NCBI RefSeq assembly: GCF_900445255.1
Contig: NZ_UAPU01000007.1
Coordinates: 884,001 to 948,000 of the forward strand
Length of the DNA stretch: 64,000 nucleotides
Direction of reading: 5' to 3'
Source of the DNA: Anaerobiospirillum thomasii
GTDB taxonomy: Bacteria > Pseudomonadota > Gammaproteobacteria > Enterobacterales > Succinivibrionaceae
Part shown: in pieces, positions 8,273 to 16,608 of the stretch
Layout: every line of letters starts with the position of its first letter
Position numbering within the stretch: the stretch's first letter is position 1
Notes under the pieces: generated by a model
Database searches by the model: none
What the model saw: only the letters and a program-made list of their open reading frames with translations
What the model was told of the DNA's origin: nothing
Position numbers and translations under genes: made by a program

Positions 8273-10045
8273 ATGAGGTTTGTCGTGAAATCATACTCAA
8301 AGAAGTTTAAACTCAGTATTGTGGCTCTGGCCATGTGCGCCTCCTTATCAGGCTGTGTATCAAATCTTACTGAACCTGAGGTCTCCATCAGTACAGCCAA
8401 GGCCTTTTCACAGCTAAATCCAAATGAGAATTATGTAGATCTGGCCTCACGAGCCGATGAACAGTCGCAGTTTGCAGCCTTAATTTTAAAGACACGCTAT
8501 TATGCTGTAAACAACGATCTTACTGCTGCCAGACAGACCATAGATGAGCTTTTAACCAAAGCCATAACTCCTTTGCAGCAGGATCAGATAATGATTATGC
8601 AGTCACTTGTATACTCACTGTCAGGTCAGTATACAAAGGGCCTTGATACCATGGATAAGGTCAATACCCTGTCTTTGCCAAAGCAGGTTGCAGTCTATTA
8701 CTATCAGCTTTTTTCAAATCTTGCTATCTCACAGTACAAGCAGAGCAAAGATAACAGCTATCTGATTAAAGGCTTTAATGCACAAAAAGATCTGTACAAT
8801 TTTGTTGATGGCACACAAAAAAACAGTGTACTTAAAAAAGCTGTATCTATTTTAAATATGCTTGATGCACAGACACTCACCGAACTTGCCACCACCAGTG
8901 ATGATATGCTTGAAAAGGGCTATTATGAGTATGCTCTTATCAACAGCTCAAGAACTACCAATTTAAAACAGCAGCTTTTTGCCTCATGGGCTACAACCTA
9001 TGCAGATCACCCATTAACTGCCATCAACTCAGCCCCAGCTGCAACAGACAGTAAAGAGCCTGTGCAGATGACACAAAGTGCCTCTGCTGTAGCTCCGCTT
9101 GCCGATGGTAAAAGAGTGGCTGTGCTTGTACCTCTTACCGGCCGCTTTGCCAAAAATGTCGGTGAGCCTGCCAAACTTGGTGTAATTGCTGCACTGCAGG
9201 ATCGTGAGGCCAAGGTCTATGTTGATCTGTATGACACCAATATCATGTCTATGCAGGAGATTATGGCCAAGCTCAAGACCAATGGCACATCCTATATCAT
9301 TGGCCCTGTATTAAAGCCAGAGGTAGAAGCTTTAGTGGCTGCCAGCAACTCAATTACCACCATTGCCATGAATGAGCCTGGCACTTATAACGCCAATATG
9401 TACTACTTTGATCTTGGCCCTGACTATGAGGCTACCAATGCCGCCGCTAAGATCTTCTCTGACGGCTATAAAAAGCCATTGCTTATTACCAATAACTCAT
9501 CACGTGCCGAGCGTGTAATTGAAGGATTCAACCGCACCTTTGCAAGTACAGGCAACTCACTGGCCAATACCTGCCGCTTTAACAATCAGGAAAGCGCCAA
9601 GGCCGATCTTGGAACCTGTGCCTATAATCAGGCTGACAGTGTGTATATAAATGCAAGCTCACGTGAGGCTAATGTCATCAAGGCTATGCTGCCATCTAAA
9701 ATGCCTGTCTACCTAAGCTCTGAGAGCTATGATGGCCTTAATAACACAGGTCTTGAAATTGCTCTAAATGGTGCCACCATAGGTCAGATGCCATGGCTTA
9801 TTACTGACAGTCAGTTAAAAGCCTCTGCCACCAAGAATATGCCAAAGGCTGATACCCTGACTCTGCAGATCTTTGCTGCAGCCTATGATGCCATCAATGT
9901 TGCCTTCAACCTTGACAAGCTTACCTCATCAAAAGAGGATCTACTCCATGGTCTGACTGGCGATATTATAGTAGGCGATAAGAACCTGCTTGAAAGATCA
10001 CTAATGTGGTACAAGATTGGATCTGATGTCAAAGGCAGATTTTAA
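8273..10045 (+). CDS. lpoA: Penicillin-binding protein activator LpoA (outer-membrane lipoprotein)
   Basis: LpoA is anchored in the outer membrane and reaches through the periplasm to stimulate the peptidoglycan synthase PBP1A. The 590-residue protein has a lipoprotein signal with lipobox LSGC (Cys28), a helical TPR-like domain (about 40-250), a low-complexity linker (about 255-275), and a C-terminal domain of the periplasmic-binding fold beginning at KRVAVLVPLTGRFAKN. The ATG at 8273 has AAGGA 10 bases upstream; a GTG at 8285 with GAGG 6 bases upstream is an equally possible start and leaves the signal peptide intact. Its place opposite rsmI matches E. coli. Confidence 0.9.
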   Translation: MRFVVKSYSKKFKLSIVALAMCASLSGCVSNLTEPEVSISTAKAFSQLNPNENYVDLASRADEQSQFAALILKTRYYAVNNDLTAARQTIDELLTKAITPLQQDQIMIMQSLVYSLSGQYTKGLDTMDKVNTLSLPKQVAVYYYQLFSNLAISQYKQSKDNSYLIKGFNAQKDLYNFVDGTQKNSVLKKAVSILNMLDAQTLTELATTSDDMLEKGYYEYALINSSRTTNLKQQLFASWATTYADHPLTAINSAPAATDSKEPVQMTQSASAVAPLADGKRVAVLVPLTGRFAKNVGEPAKLGVIAALQDREAKVYVDLYDTNIMSMQEIMAKLKTNGTSYIIGPVLKPEVEALVAASNSITTIAMNEPGTYNANMYYFDLGPDYEATNAAAKIFSDGYKKPLLITNNSSRAERVIEGFNRTFASTGNSLANTCRFNNQESAKADLGTCAYNQADSVYINASSREANVIKAMLPSKMPVYLSSESYDGLNNTGLEIALNGATIGQMPWLITDSQLKASATKNMPKADTLTLQIFAAAYDAINVAFNLDKLTSSKEDLLHGLTGDIIVGDKNLLERSLMWYKIGSDVKGRF

Positions 10046-10108
10046 TAACAAAACTGCCTGCGCATTATAAAGTGCAGGCTGTACAAATGCTCTTAACATA
10101 AAAACTAC

Positions 10109-10143
10109 AAGGCCTGTCTTCATAATGAAAACAGGCCTTTTTC
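10109..10143. terminator. Bidirectional terminator between lpoA and sspB
   Basis: A 9-bp stem, AAGGCCTGT / ACAGGCCTT, is followed by TTTTCT on the plus strand, and by a less pure T-rich run on the minus strand. It lies between two convergent genes and can serve both. Confidence 0.8.
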
Positions 10144-10177
10144 TACGCCACATCAATGGCATTAAGACAAATTTTAA

Positions 10178-10732
10178 CTAATCCTTGTCTACAATTGTAA
10201 ACATGGAGCCATCATCAGATGCGCCATCAGTGCTATTATCTTTATTCTTGTTTTTCTCGGCACTATCTTCTGCATCATTGATATCATCTACAGTTCTGAA
10301 GATAGCACTGTCATCTGCACTATCCTCGCAGTTCTCATCTTCCTCTTGCATGTACTCATTTTCATATGAGTCTTCCTGATTTTCCTCATCATCTTCAAGA
10401 TCCTGCTGCATCCACATATTGATTGGGAATGCCACCTGATCTTCATGGGCAATAAGATCGCACATGGCTTTGTAAGGAATGACAATATACTCATCCACAC
10501 CTGAAAAACGGGTGTTGAATGACAGATATTTAGGACCTATATCAAAATTGCGCACAGCTGATGGAGAGATGGATAGAACCATAACATCCTGTTCTCTAAA
10601 CTGCGATGGGACAATTACACCCTTTGTCTGTACCTTGATTAAAAGGTGTGGAGTGACATCACTGTCTACAAGCCAGTCATAAAAGGCCTTGAAAATATAA
10701 GGACATAAGGTATTTATATTTCTTACTTTCAT
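10178..10732 (-). CDS. sspB: ClpXP protease specificity-enhancing factor SspB
   Basis: SspB delivers ssrA-tagged and other substrates to ClpXP. The ribosome-associated substrate-binding domain is clear in residues 1-110: PYIFKAFYDWL, TPHLLIKV, RFSGV and IPYKAMCDLIAHE. An acidic, disordered tail of about 75 residues follows, as expected for the flexible linker to the ClpX-binding end. The ATG at 10732 aligns exactly with the E. coli start. A GTG at 10780 with a strong AAGGAGG only 3 bases upstream would add 16 residues without homology. In E. coli sspA lies between rpsI and sspB; here it is absent. Confidence 0.88.
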   Translation of the reverse strand: MKVRNINTLCPYIFKAFYDWLVDSDVTPHLLIKVQTKGVIVPSQFREQDVMVLSISPSAVRNFDIGPKYLSFNTRFSGVDEYIVIPYKAMCDLIAHEDQVAFPINMWMQQDLEDDEENQEDSYENEYMQEEDENCEDSADDSAIFRTVDDINDAEDSAEKNKNKDNSTDGASDDGSMFTIVDKD

Positions 10733-10780
10733 CGATAACAAAGCACCATACACAATCTGCTGCACAGCAAAGGATGGCAC

Positions 10781-11182
10781 TATCCTCCTTTATAAGTCCT
10801 GTAAAAAACTCTCATCGCAAAGTCTGACAATAAGCTTTAAGACTGACGTATGATGTTCTTTTATACAAAGTCTCAAGCTCAAACCCTTTTATCTTCCCCC
10901 TGTCACAGGTCATGTGCTGCAAGGCTTATACAGCCTTATTTGTCTAAAAGGATTGGGGTCACTACACTAAGGCACAACCCAGCCTGTCAAATACTGATAA
11001 TTTTAAAAGATTCTAAATACGAATAACAATACAATATGCTTTAGAACATATGCTAAAGCATAGTTAATCTGCTCAAGCCACACAGGGCCAAAGTCATAGC
11101 CTATAGCTTTATACTTTAATTATATTTAAAAATGCTTAAATATAAAACCTTATTTTTACGGTACTTTTTATTAAAATCTTAA
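10781..11182. other. Gene-free gap at the expected sspA position, with a palindrome
   Basis: About 400 bp between sspB and the rpsI terminator hold no recognisable gene. At 11035-11062 there is a perfect 10-bp inverted repeat (TATGCTTTAG / CTAAAGCATA, 8-base loop) without a T-run. On the minus strand TTGACA near 10993-10988 could be a -35 element for sspB, although a good -10 is not seen. E. coli has sspA here, and no remnant of it can be read. Confidence 0.45.
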
Positions 11183-11213
11183 TAAAAAAAACCTCCGGGT
11201 TCTCCCAGAGGTT
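11183..11213 (-). terminator. Rho-independent terminator of rplM-rpsI
   Basis: On the minus strand AAACCTC-TGGG / CCCG-GAGGTTT forms a strong stem with an AGAA loop and is followed by a run of eight T. It lies 24 bases after the rpsI stop. Confidence 0.9.
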
Positions 11214-11236
11214 TATAAAATACTTTAAAACGAAAA

Positions 11237-11629
11237 TTAACGCTTTGAGTACTGTGGACGCTTACGAGCTTTGTGAAGACCAACCTTCTTACGCTCAACA
11301 GAACGAGCATCACGAGTTACATAACCAGCCTTACGCAGTGCTGGACGGAAGCTCTCATCGTACTCCATAAGAGCACGGGTGATGCCGTGACGGATAGCGC
11401 CAGCCTGACCTGAAATACCACCACCGGTTACAGTAATGTACAGATCAAACTTATCCTGAACCTCAAGAAGCTCTAATGGTTGATATACAACCATACGAGA
11501 TGTTGGACGACCAAAATACTGCTCAATTGTGCGGCCATTAATGATCATTTTGCCAGTGCCTTGCTTGATGAAAACACGTGCAGTTGAACTCTTACGACGG
11601 CCAGTGCCATAAAACTGTGTATCAGCCAT
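11237..11629 (-). CDS. rpsI: 30S ribosomal protein S9
   Basis: S9 is a component of the small-subunit head; its basic C-terminal tail reaches the P-site tRNA. The 130-residue protein starts [20 protein letters not shown], carries the signature [15 protein letters not shown], and ends with the conserved [17 protein letters not shown]. The gene follows rplM with a 14-base gap, the standard L13-S9 operon. Confidence 0.98.
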   Translation of the reverse strand: MADTQFYGTGRRKSSTARVFIKQGTGKMIINGRTIEQYFGRPTSRMVVYQPLELLEVQDKFDLYITVTGGGISGQAGAIRHGITRALMEYDESFRPALRKAGYVTRDARSVERKKVGLHKARKRPQYSKR

Positions 11630-11643
11630 TTGCTATTGCTCCT

Positions 11644-12072
11644 TTAAAACTTGAGAATCTGAGGCTGTTGAGCAGCATGATTATGTGTCTCACCAGCATA
11701 TACCTTGAGTTTACGGAACATAGCGCGACCTAATGGGCCCTTTGGAAGCATGCCACGAACAGCAGTCTCAATGATCTGCTCTGGTTTGCGTGCAATTAAC
11801 TTCTCAAATGACTCTGACTTCAGGCCACCTGGATAACCAGTGTGACGATAGTACATCTTATCAGCAGTCTTGTTGCCAGTTACCTTTACCTTTGAAGCAT
11901 TGATAACGATGATATAATCACCAGTATCCATGAAAGGAGTGTACTCTGGCTTGTGCTTGCCGCGTAGGCGTAAAGCAATTTCAGTTGCGATGCGACCTAA
12001 GGTCTGACCCTCGGCATCGACAATATACCAATCACGCTTAATAGTTGATGGCTTTGCTACATAAGTTCTCAT
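11644..12072 (-). CDS. rplM: 50S ribosomal protein L13
   Basis: L13 is an early-assembly protein of the large subunit. The 142 residues match E. coli L13 in length and motifs ([18 protein letters not shown] at the start, [19 protein letters not shown] near residue 115). The start has AAAAGGG 7 bases upstream. A leader of about 130 bases separates it from a TATAAT box. In E. coli this operon is autogenously controlled, and such a leader would leave room for that here (inference). Confidence 0.98.
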   Translation of the reverse strand: MRTYVAKPSTIKRDWYIVDAEGQTLGRIATEIALRLRGKHKPEYTPFMDTGDYIIVINASKVKVTGNKTADKMYYRHTGYPGGLKSESFEKLIARKPEQIIETAVRGMLPKGPLGRAMFRKLKVYAGETHNHAAQQPQILKF

Positions 12073-12549
12073 TAAAAAACCCTTTTAAGGAAAAATCCTT
12101 TAAACATCCAGATAAATCTGGTCTCTTAACCTAACAGATATAAGCAATCTTACATCCGCTTTGTATGTTTGGGTGGGAAGCCAAAAATACAACATAGAGG
12201 GGCGCAAATATTATACACGTTTTTAACATTAAGTTACATAAATTTTTATAAATCTTGCACGCTATGAAGACATTTTTTTACTGATCTGTCTTGCATATTC
12301 ACAGCTGTATCCTGTACTCAATTATGTGTCTTTAAGAGCTGTGTGCCCATCACAGGCTGATAAGAGCCTTGTCTTTTGTCCAGAAGGCCTTGCAGTCTTA
12401 TTTTCTGCAGACAGTGCAGTGCATGTATAAATATTAGTCAGTAGGCGTGAAAACCGTTAATTTTTAAATAGTTTATTTGATTTGAGCTACTAATTTTTTT
12501 CTAAGTTTGATGAGATAATATATTTATAGTCAGGAAGAGGAAATACACC
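12073..12549. other. Divergent regulatory region rplM / zapG
   Basis: This 477-bp gap holds the L13 leader (12073 to about 12203) with a short AAGGA / TCCTT hairpin just upstream of its Shine-Dalgarno sequence, and the rplM promoter at about 12210. About 330 bp then lead to zapG. In E. coli zapE (yhcM) occupies this position; no reading frame resembling it is visible here. Confidence 0.5.
12210..12215 (-). promoter_or_regulatory. -10 element of the rplM-rpsI promoter with G+C-rich discriminator
   Basis: On the minus strand TATAAT (12215-12210) is followed by ATTTGCGCCCC. A G+C-rich stretch before the start site is typical of ribosomal promoters under stringent control. The -35 region is weak (TGTAAC at about 17 bases). 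Confidence 0.6.
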
Positions 12550-13290
12550 ATGGATATGATGCTTATATCACTAGCTTTTGTTGTTGGATTTATTTTAGGT
12601 GGTCTAATTGCCTTTGTGGCCATGACCAAATTCTCAGCTAAACATAAACTTATAGATGAGATGACCAAAATAAAAAGAGCCAACGCCAATAAAGACAGAA
12701 TGATCGTTGAGTTCTTTGAAAACGCCCAGGAACAGTTCTCACTTTTAAACAAGGTTTATATTAATTATGCCAAATTTATGCAGAACAATGCCGAACGTTT
12801 CATTCCTCAGGAAACAGAGTTTTTAGATGATGACAATGAGCAGGATTTAGCAGCATTGAAAGTAAAGAAGAAATCATCAGACAAAACAAAGGCCTTTGTA
12901 CCTGAGACAGAAACAAAAGAGTCTTTCATTCCTGATGTACAGGCAGAGCTTGACAAGGACAGTGCAGATACTGCCACACAGACTGCCTCTGTTAAGGTAC
13001 AGAGCACTGCTGATGATACAGGCACACAAGAGATTAACGACAATGTTGAGACCAAAAGTGCAGAGATAGAGTCAAAGACTGATGTTGCCACAGATACAAA
13101 AGGCGTAGACAGCGGTATCAACAATATTATCGATGATGTAAATGTTGCCCGTGTTGCCGAGATGGCTGCCTCCTCAAAATCTTTAGATATACCATCGCAG
13201 GGTAAAGATTCAAGCTCTGAGACAGAAGGTGACAGCAGCTCCACTGCTGAGGATAAAGAGATTGAAGTCAAGGAACAGCCAAAGATTTAA
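12550..13290 (+). CDS. zapG: YhcB/ZapG family (DUF1043) membrane protein with long acidic tail
   Basis: The N-terminus is a single membrane helix with glycine zipper (LAFVVGFILGGLIAFVAMTKF, residues about 7-27). A coiled-coil/helical segment follows that ends in the family-like HFA/Y-type stretch (VYINYAKFMQNNAERFIPQE, residues about 61-80). YhcB (ZapG) is linked in enterobacteria to the divisome and to coordination of envelope growth. The usual length is about 130; here a hydrophilic Ser/Asp/Glu/Thr-rich tail of about 150 residues is added, probably disordered. AGGAAGAGG precedes the ATG. The gene leads into degQ-degS, the same order as E. coli yhcB-degQ-degS. Confidence 0.8.
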   Translation: MDMMLISLAFVVGFILGGLIAFVAMTKFSAKHKLIDEMTKIKRANANKDRMIVEFFENAQEQFSLLNKVYINYAKFMQNNAERFIPQETEFLDDDNEQDLAALKVKKKSSDKTKAFVPETETKESFIPDVQAELDKDSADTATQTASVKVQSTADDTGTQEINDNVETKSAEIESKTDVATDTKGVDSGINNIIDDVNVARVAEMAASSKSLDIPSQGKDSSSETEGDSSSTAEDKEIEVKEQPKI

Positions 13291-13322
13291 TAAACTACGT
13301 ACGCTCTTTAAGGAGAACATAA

Positions 13323-14711
13323 ATGATTAAAAATTCTAAGCATTTAAGAGCAATGGCCCTAGCCCTTACCTTAAGTGGTGCCTTATTAAGTACAACAGTA
13401 AGTGCCCAGACCTCATCAGCCATCATTGATGCTGTAGGCACCAGCACACAGGGTCGAGCCACACTAGCCCCTATGCTTCAGAAAGTATTGCCAAGTGTGG
13501 TAAATATTGTAATCAAAGGAAAAAAAGAAATAGCAGGACCATCTTTTAATATTCCAGAAGAGTTCCGCTTTATGTTCCCAGAGCTCATGACCCCGCAGCA
13601 GCGTGAGTTCAGAGCCCTAGGTTCAGGTGTTATTATCGACTCTAAAAAAGGCTATATTGTCACCAACTTCCACGTGGTAGACGGCGCCGATGAAATCCGT
13701 GTCGCCTTATCTGACGGCCGCGAGTATGATGCCAAAAAGATAGGCGAGGATCCGCACACCGATCTGGCTCTGCTTGAGCTCAAGGAATTTGACAACCTTA
13801 CAGCTTTAGAATTTGCAGATTCAGATACTCTGCAGGTAGGTGACTTTACTGTAGCTGTAGGCAATCCTTTTGGTTTAGGTCAGACTGTAACCTCAGGTAT
13901 TGTTTCAGCCCTTGGCAGATCAGGTCTTAATATTGAGAATATTGAGAACTTCATTCAGACCGACGCCGCCATCAACTCAGGTAACTCAGGCGGTGCCCTA
14001 GTTGATTTAGACGGCAAGCTTATAGGTATCAACACTGCTATTTTAGGTCCTAACGGCGGCAATATAGGTATTGGCTTTGCCATCCCATCAAACATGGTAA
14101 AGACCATTGTTGATCAAATTAAAAACTATGGTGAGGTAAGACGCGGTCAGCTTGGAATTACAGGCACTGAGCTTACATCTGATCTGGCCAAGAACTTTGG
14201 CTTTAATCAAAACTCAGGCGCCTTTGTCAATGAAGTGGTAAAAGATGGCGCTGCTGACAGGGCCGGTATCAAGCCAGGTGACATTATCACCTCTGTCAAC
14301 GGCAAGAGAATTTCATCATTTGGTGAACTGCGCGCCAAGGTGGCCACACAGCCGGCCGGCACCTCATTAACTCTTGGCATCTTCAGAGATGGCAAGGATA
14401 TCAAGATTGATGTCAAACTCACACAGGCTCAGGAAATGGAAGCTGAGGCTGTAAAGGAAATCTCAAAGGCCCTTGAAGGAGCTGAATTTGTCAACACTGA
14501 TGATAACAGCGGTGTTGAGATTACCAAGATTGACAAGAGATCACAGGCTGCAGCCCTTGGTCTGCGTCAGGGCGATATCATTACAGGCGTCAACCGTAAT
14601 ACTGTAAAGAATATTGCCGATCTTAAAAAGTATCTTGGTTCTGCCAAAGGCAAAGTAAGTGCCATCAGGGTACAAAGAGGCTCAACCACTGTATTTATCA
14701 CAGTAAGATAA
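13323..14711 (+). CDS. degQ: Periplasmic serine protease, DegQ/DegP family
   Basis: This HtrA-type protease/chaperone handles misfolded periplasmic proteins. A signal peptide (cleavage after about residue 28, VSA) is followed by a trypsin-like domain with the triad His117 (TNFHVVD), Asp147 (HTDLALL) and Ser222 (INSGNSGGAL). Two PDZ domains follow (about 275-365 and 385-460). The length of 462 fits DegQ (455) slightly better than DegP (474), and the position just before degS supports degQ. AAGGAG precedes the ATG. A terminator separates it from degS. Confidence 0.9.
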   Translation: MIKNSKHLRAMALALTLSGALLSTTVSAQTSSAIIDAVGTSTQGRATLAPMLQKVLPSVVNIVIKGKKEIAGPSFNIPEEFRFMFPELMTPQQREFRALGSGVIIDSKKGYIVTNFHVVDGADEIRVALSDGREYDAKKIGEDPHTDLALLELKEFDNLTALEFADSDTLQVGDFTVAVGNPFGLGQTVTSGIVSALGRSGLNIENIENFIQTDAAINSGNSGGALVDLDGKLIGINTAILGPNGGNIGIGFAIPSNMVKTIVDQIKNYGEVRRGQLGITGTELTSDLAKNFGFNQNSGAFVNEVVKDGAADRAGIKPGDIITSVNGKRISSFGELRAKVATQPAGTSLTLGIFRDGKDIKIDVKLTQAQEMEAEAVKEISKALEGAEFVNTDDNSGVEITKIDKRSQAAALGLRQGDIITGVNRNTVKNIADLKKYLGSAKGKVSAIRVQRGSTTVFITVR

Positions 14712-14753
14712 GCTCACTTTTTATGTCAGACTTTAGTCTCTGACTTCCTTGAT

Positions 14754-14794
14754 AAAATACTGCCATCAAGACAGAAGGTGGCAGTATTTTTTTA
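14754..14794 (+). terminator. Terminator after degQ
   Basis: A 12-bp stem (AAAATACTGCCA pairing with TGGCAGTATTTT) ends in a run of T. It lies about 45 bases after the degQ stop and 80 bases before degS, so degS probably has its own promoter. Confidence 0.88.
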
Positions 14795-14870
14795 AGCTCT
14801 TTACAAACAATGTTAAAATAAAAGCACAATCTCTGACTCTCTACACAGCTGACATGGGTAAGGCTACGTT

Positions 14871-15989
14871 ATGAAAAAAAGAAATATACTACTTTTTGGC
14901 ATTATTCCTATAGCTGCAGGTCTGACTGCTGGCATAGCCACACTTATCATAAATCCCAATGTCGGTCGCAATATAGGAGAGATTATCTACTCCAAAGGCC
15001 AGGACACAGAAGGTTTTTCCTATGCCGTGGCCAAGGCGGCTCCAAGTGTTGTCAATATCTACGTACAGAGGCTTAACAACAATTACTCATCAGCTACAGC
15101 AGATGCCGCAGAGATCATGACCTCTGCCTCAGGCGTCATCATGACTGAAAATGGCTATATAGTCACCAATTATCATGTTATACCATCTGTCATTGAACCT
15201 AATACCTCAATCTGGGCACAGCAGCACAATGGAAAAATACATCAGGCCTTTGTAGTAGGCTATGACAGACGCACCGATATTGCAGTACTCAAAATTAATG
15301 CCAGTGACCTGCCGCCAATTCCCATCAATCTAAAAGAGACTCCGCAGGTTGGTGATATTGCTCTGACCATAGGCAATCCCAACAACCTCGGTCAGACTGT
15401 AACCCATGGTATAGTCTCAGCTACAGCAAGAACAGGCTCTGGTCTTTTAACACGCGATCAAATGAATATAAGAGAAGGTCTGCAGGATCTTATTCAGACC
15501 GATGCCCCTATCAATCAGGGTAATTCAGGTGGAGCCCTAGTCAACTCCAAAGGTTATCTTATAGGCATCAATACAGCCTCCTTTAACAATTATCAGTATG
15601 GAGTCTATGGCATAGGCTTTGCTGTACCTACCAAACTTGTGGTCTATGTTCTTGATGAGATTATAAAACACGGCCGCGTTATACGTGGCTATCTTGGCAT
15701 CAGCGATGATGGTACACAGCCTTTATCAGAGCAGTTTTCAGTTGGTATCAGAATTGGCTATATAGATCCTTTGGGCCCTGCCGCCACCTCCGATCTTAAA
15801 GTTGGTGATGTCATAATTGAGGTTGATGGCAAGAAAATAGGCAATCTGCGCTCTTTAATCGATAGCATCTCAAGCACCCGCCCCGGTACTGTCATGACCT
15901 TTAAGGTGTTGCGCAAAAATGACAAAGGTGAGGAAAAAATAAAAACTGTTGATATAACGCTCACTGAAGACAAGGCCAACATAGATTAG
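14871..15989 (+). CDS. degS: Membrane-anchored site-1 protease DegS
   Basis: DegS senses misfolded outer-membrane porins through its PDZ domain and makes the first cut in anti-sigma factor RseA, starting the sigma-E response. The 372 residues comprise an N-terminal membrane anchor (about 7-27), a protease domain with His102 (TNYHVI), Asp136 (RTDIAVL) and Ser219 (INQGNSGGAL), and one PDZ domain (about 270-365). This single-PDZ layout with an uncleaved anchor separates it from DegQ. It is the last gene of the conserved block; the next sequence is accessory. Confidence 0.92.
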   Translation: MKKRNILLFGIIPIAAGLTAGIATLIINPNVGRNIGEIIYSKGQDTEGFSYAVAKAAPSVVNIYVQRLNNNYSSATADAAEIMTSASGVIMTENGYIVTNYHVIPSVIEPNTSIWAQQHNGKIHQAFVVGYDRRTDIAVLKINASDLPPIPINLKETPQVGDIALTIGNPNNLGQTVTHGIVSATARTGSGLLTRDQMNIREGLQDLIQTDAPINQGNSGGALVNSKGYLIGINTASFNNYQYGVYGIGFAVPTKLVVYVLDEIIKHGRVIRGYLGISDDGTQPLSEQFSVGIRIGYIDPLGPAATSDLKVGDVIIEVDGKKIGNLRSLIDSISSTRPGTVMTFKVLRKNDKGEEKIKTVDITLTEDKANID

Positions 15990-16028
15990 GCTTTATATTA
16001 GATTATTCTAAGTAAAGGCTAAGTTTTA

Positions 16029-16337
16029 TCAAATAAAATATATTCTAAATCTTTTTAATATACCATTTAACACACATTTAATTGCAACAGATGTATCTAC
16101 AACAACTGCTCCTATAAGTGGCAGGGCCTTATCATAAGGTATTGATGTTGCAGTGGTGAATGTATAGTTGCAGCAGTCTATAAGCTTGGTAAAAACGCTG
16201 TCGCTGTTGACAATAAAATAGGCAATAACGGCAAGAACTATTGTCGCTGAGGGTATTTCCTGACTTTTGGCTATATCACCTTTTTCACGGTCATCACGCA
16301 GGCGTTTGGAGGTGGGTTGTTCTATCTTTTCACTCAT
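16029..16337 (-). pseudogene. N-terminal fragment of a type III secretion export protein, SctU/FlhB family
   Basis: The 102-residue frame starts MSEKIEQPTSKRLRDDREKG and continues DIAKSQEI, the unmistakable N-terminus of SctU/YscU/FlhB proteins, which form the autocleaving switch of the export gate. Intact members have about 350 residues with four membrane segments and an NPTH cleavage site; here only the first segment remains and the end (RFRIYFI) is unrelated. No other secretion gene is nearby. The wording SEK-PT-KRLRD-REKG resembles the virulence branch more than flagellar FlhB (inference). The 270 bp upstream are very A+T-rich with no feature. It is almost certainly a relic. Confidence 0.75.
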
Positions 16338-16608
16338 GACCTATGTCTCTTGATGCCCCCATTGTATGCATTATAATCAAAAATTGTTTTTTTGATTAAT
16401 TTAATTTTTGTTACATAAGATCATATTTTTATTAACATAGTGCATGAATTTATTTGAATTTTCCCTAATTTTTTAAATATCAGCATATTTTTTTCTGTAT
16501 TTTTTATTGTTTTTTTCTTAAAATGACAAAAAACTTTGAAATATTAACCCGGTTTCTTTTTTTTTAAGCATTGAGTTCTTCCTTTATTTATTTTTCGAAT
16601 GGTAAATT

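Noticed and set aside
13323-15989. degQ and degS as a recent duplication
   Set aside because: Domain layout differs (signal peptide and two PDZ versus anchor and one PDZ), and this is the normal ancient pair.
16029-16337. Functional small membrane protein or flagellar FlhB
   Set aside because: Only the N-terminus of the family is present, the cleavage domain is lost, and no flagellar or secretion genes are nearby.
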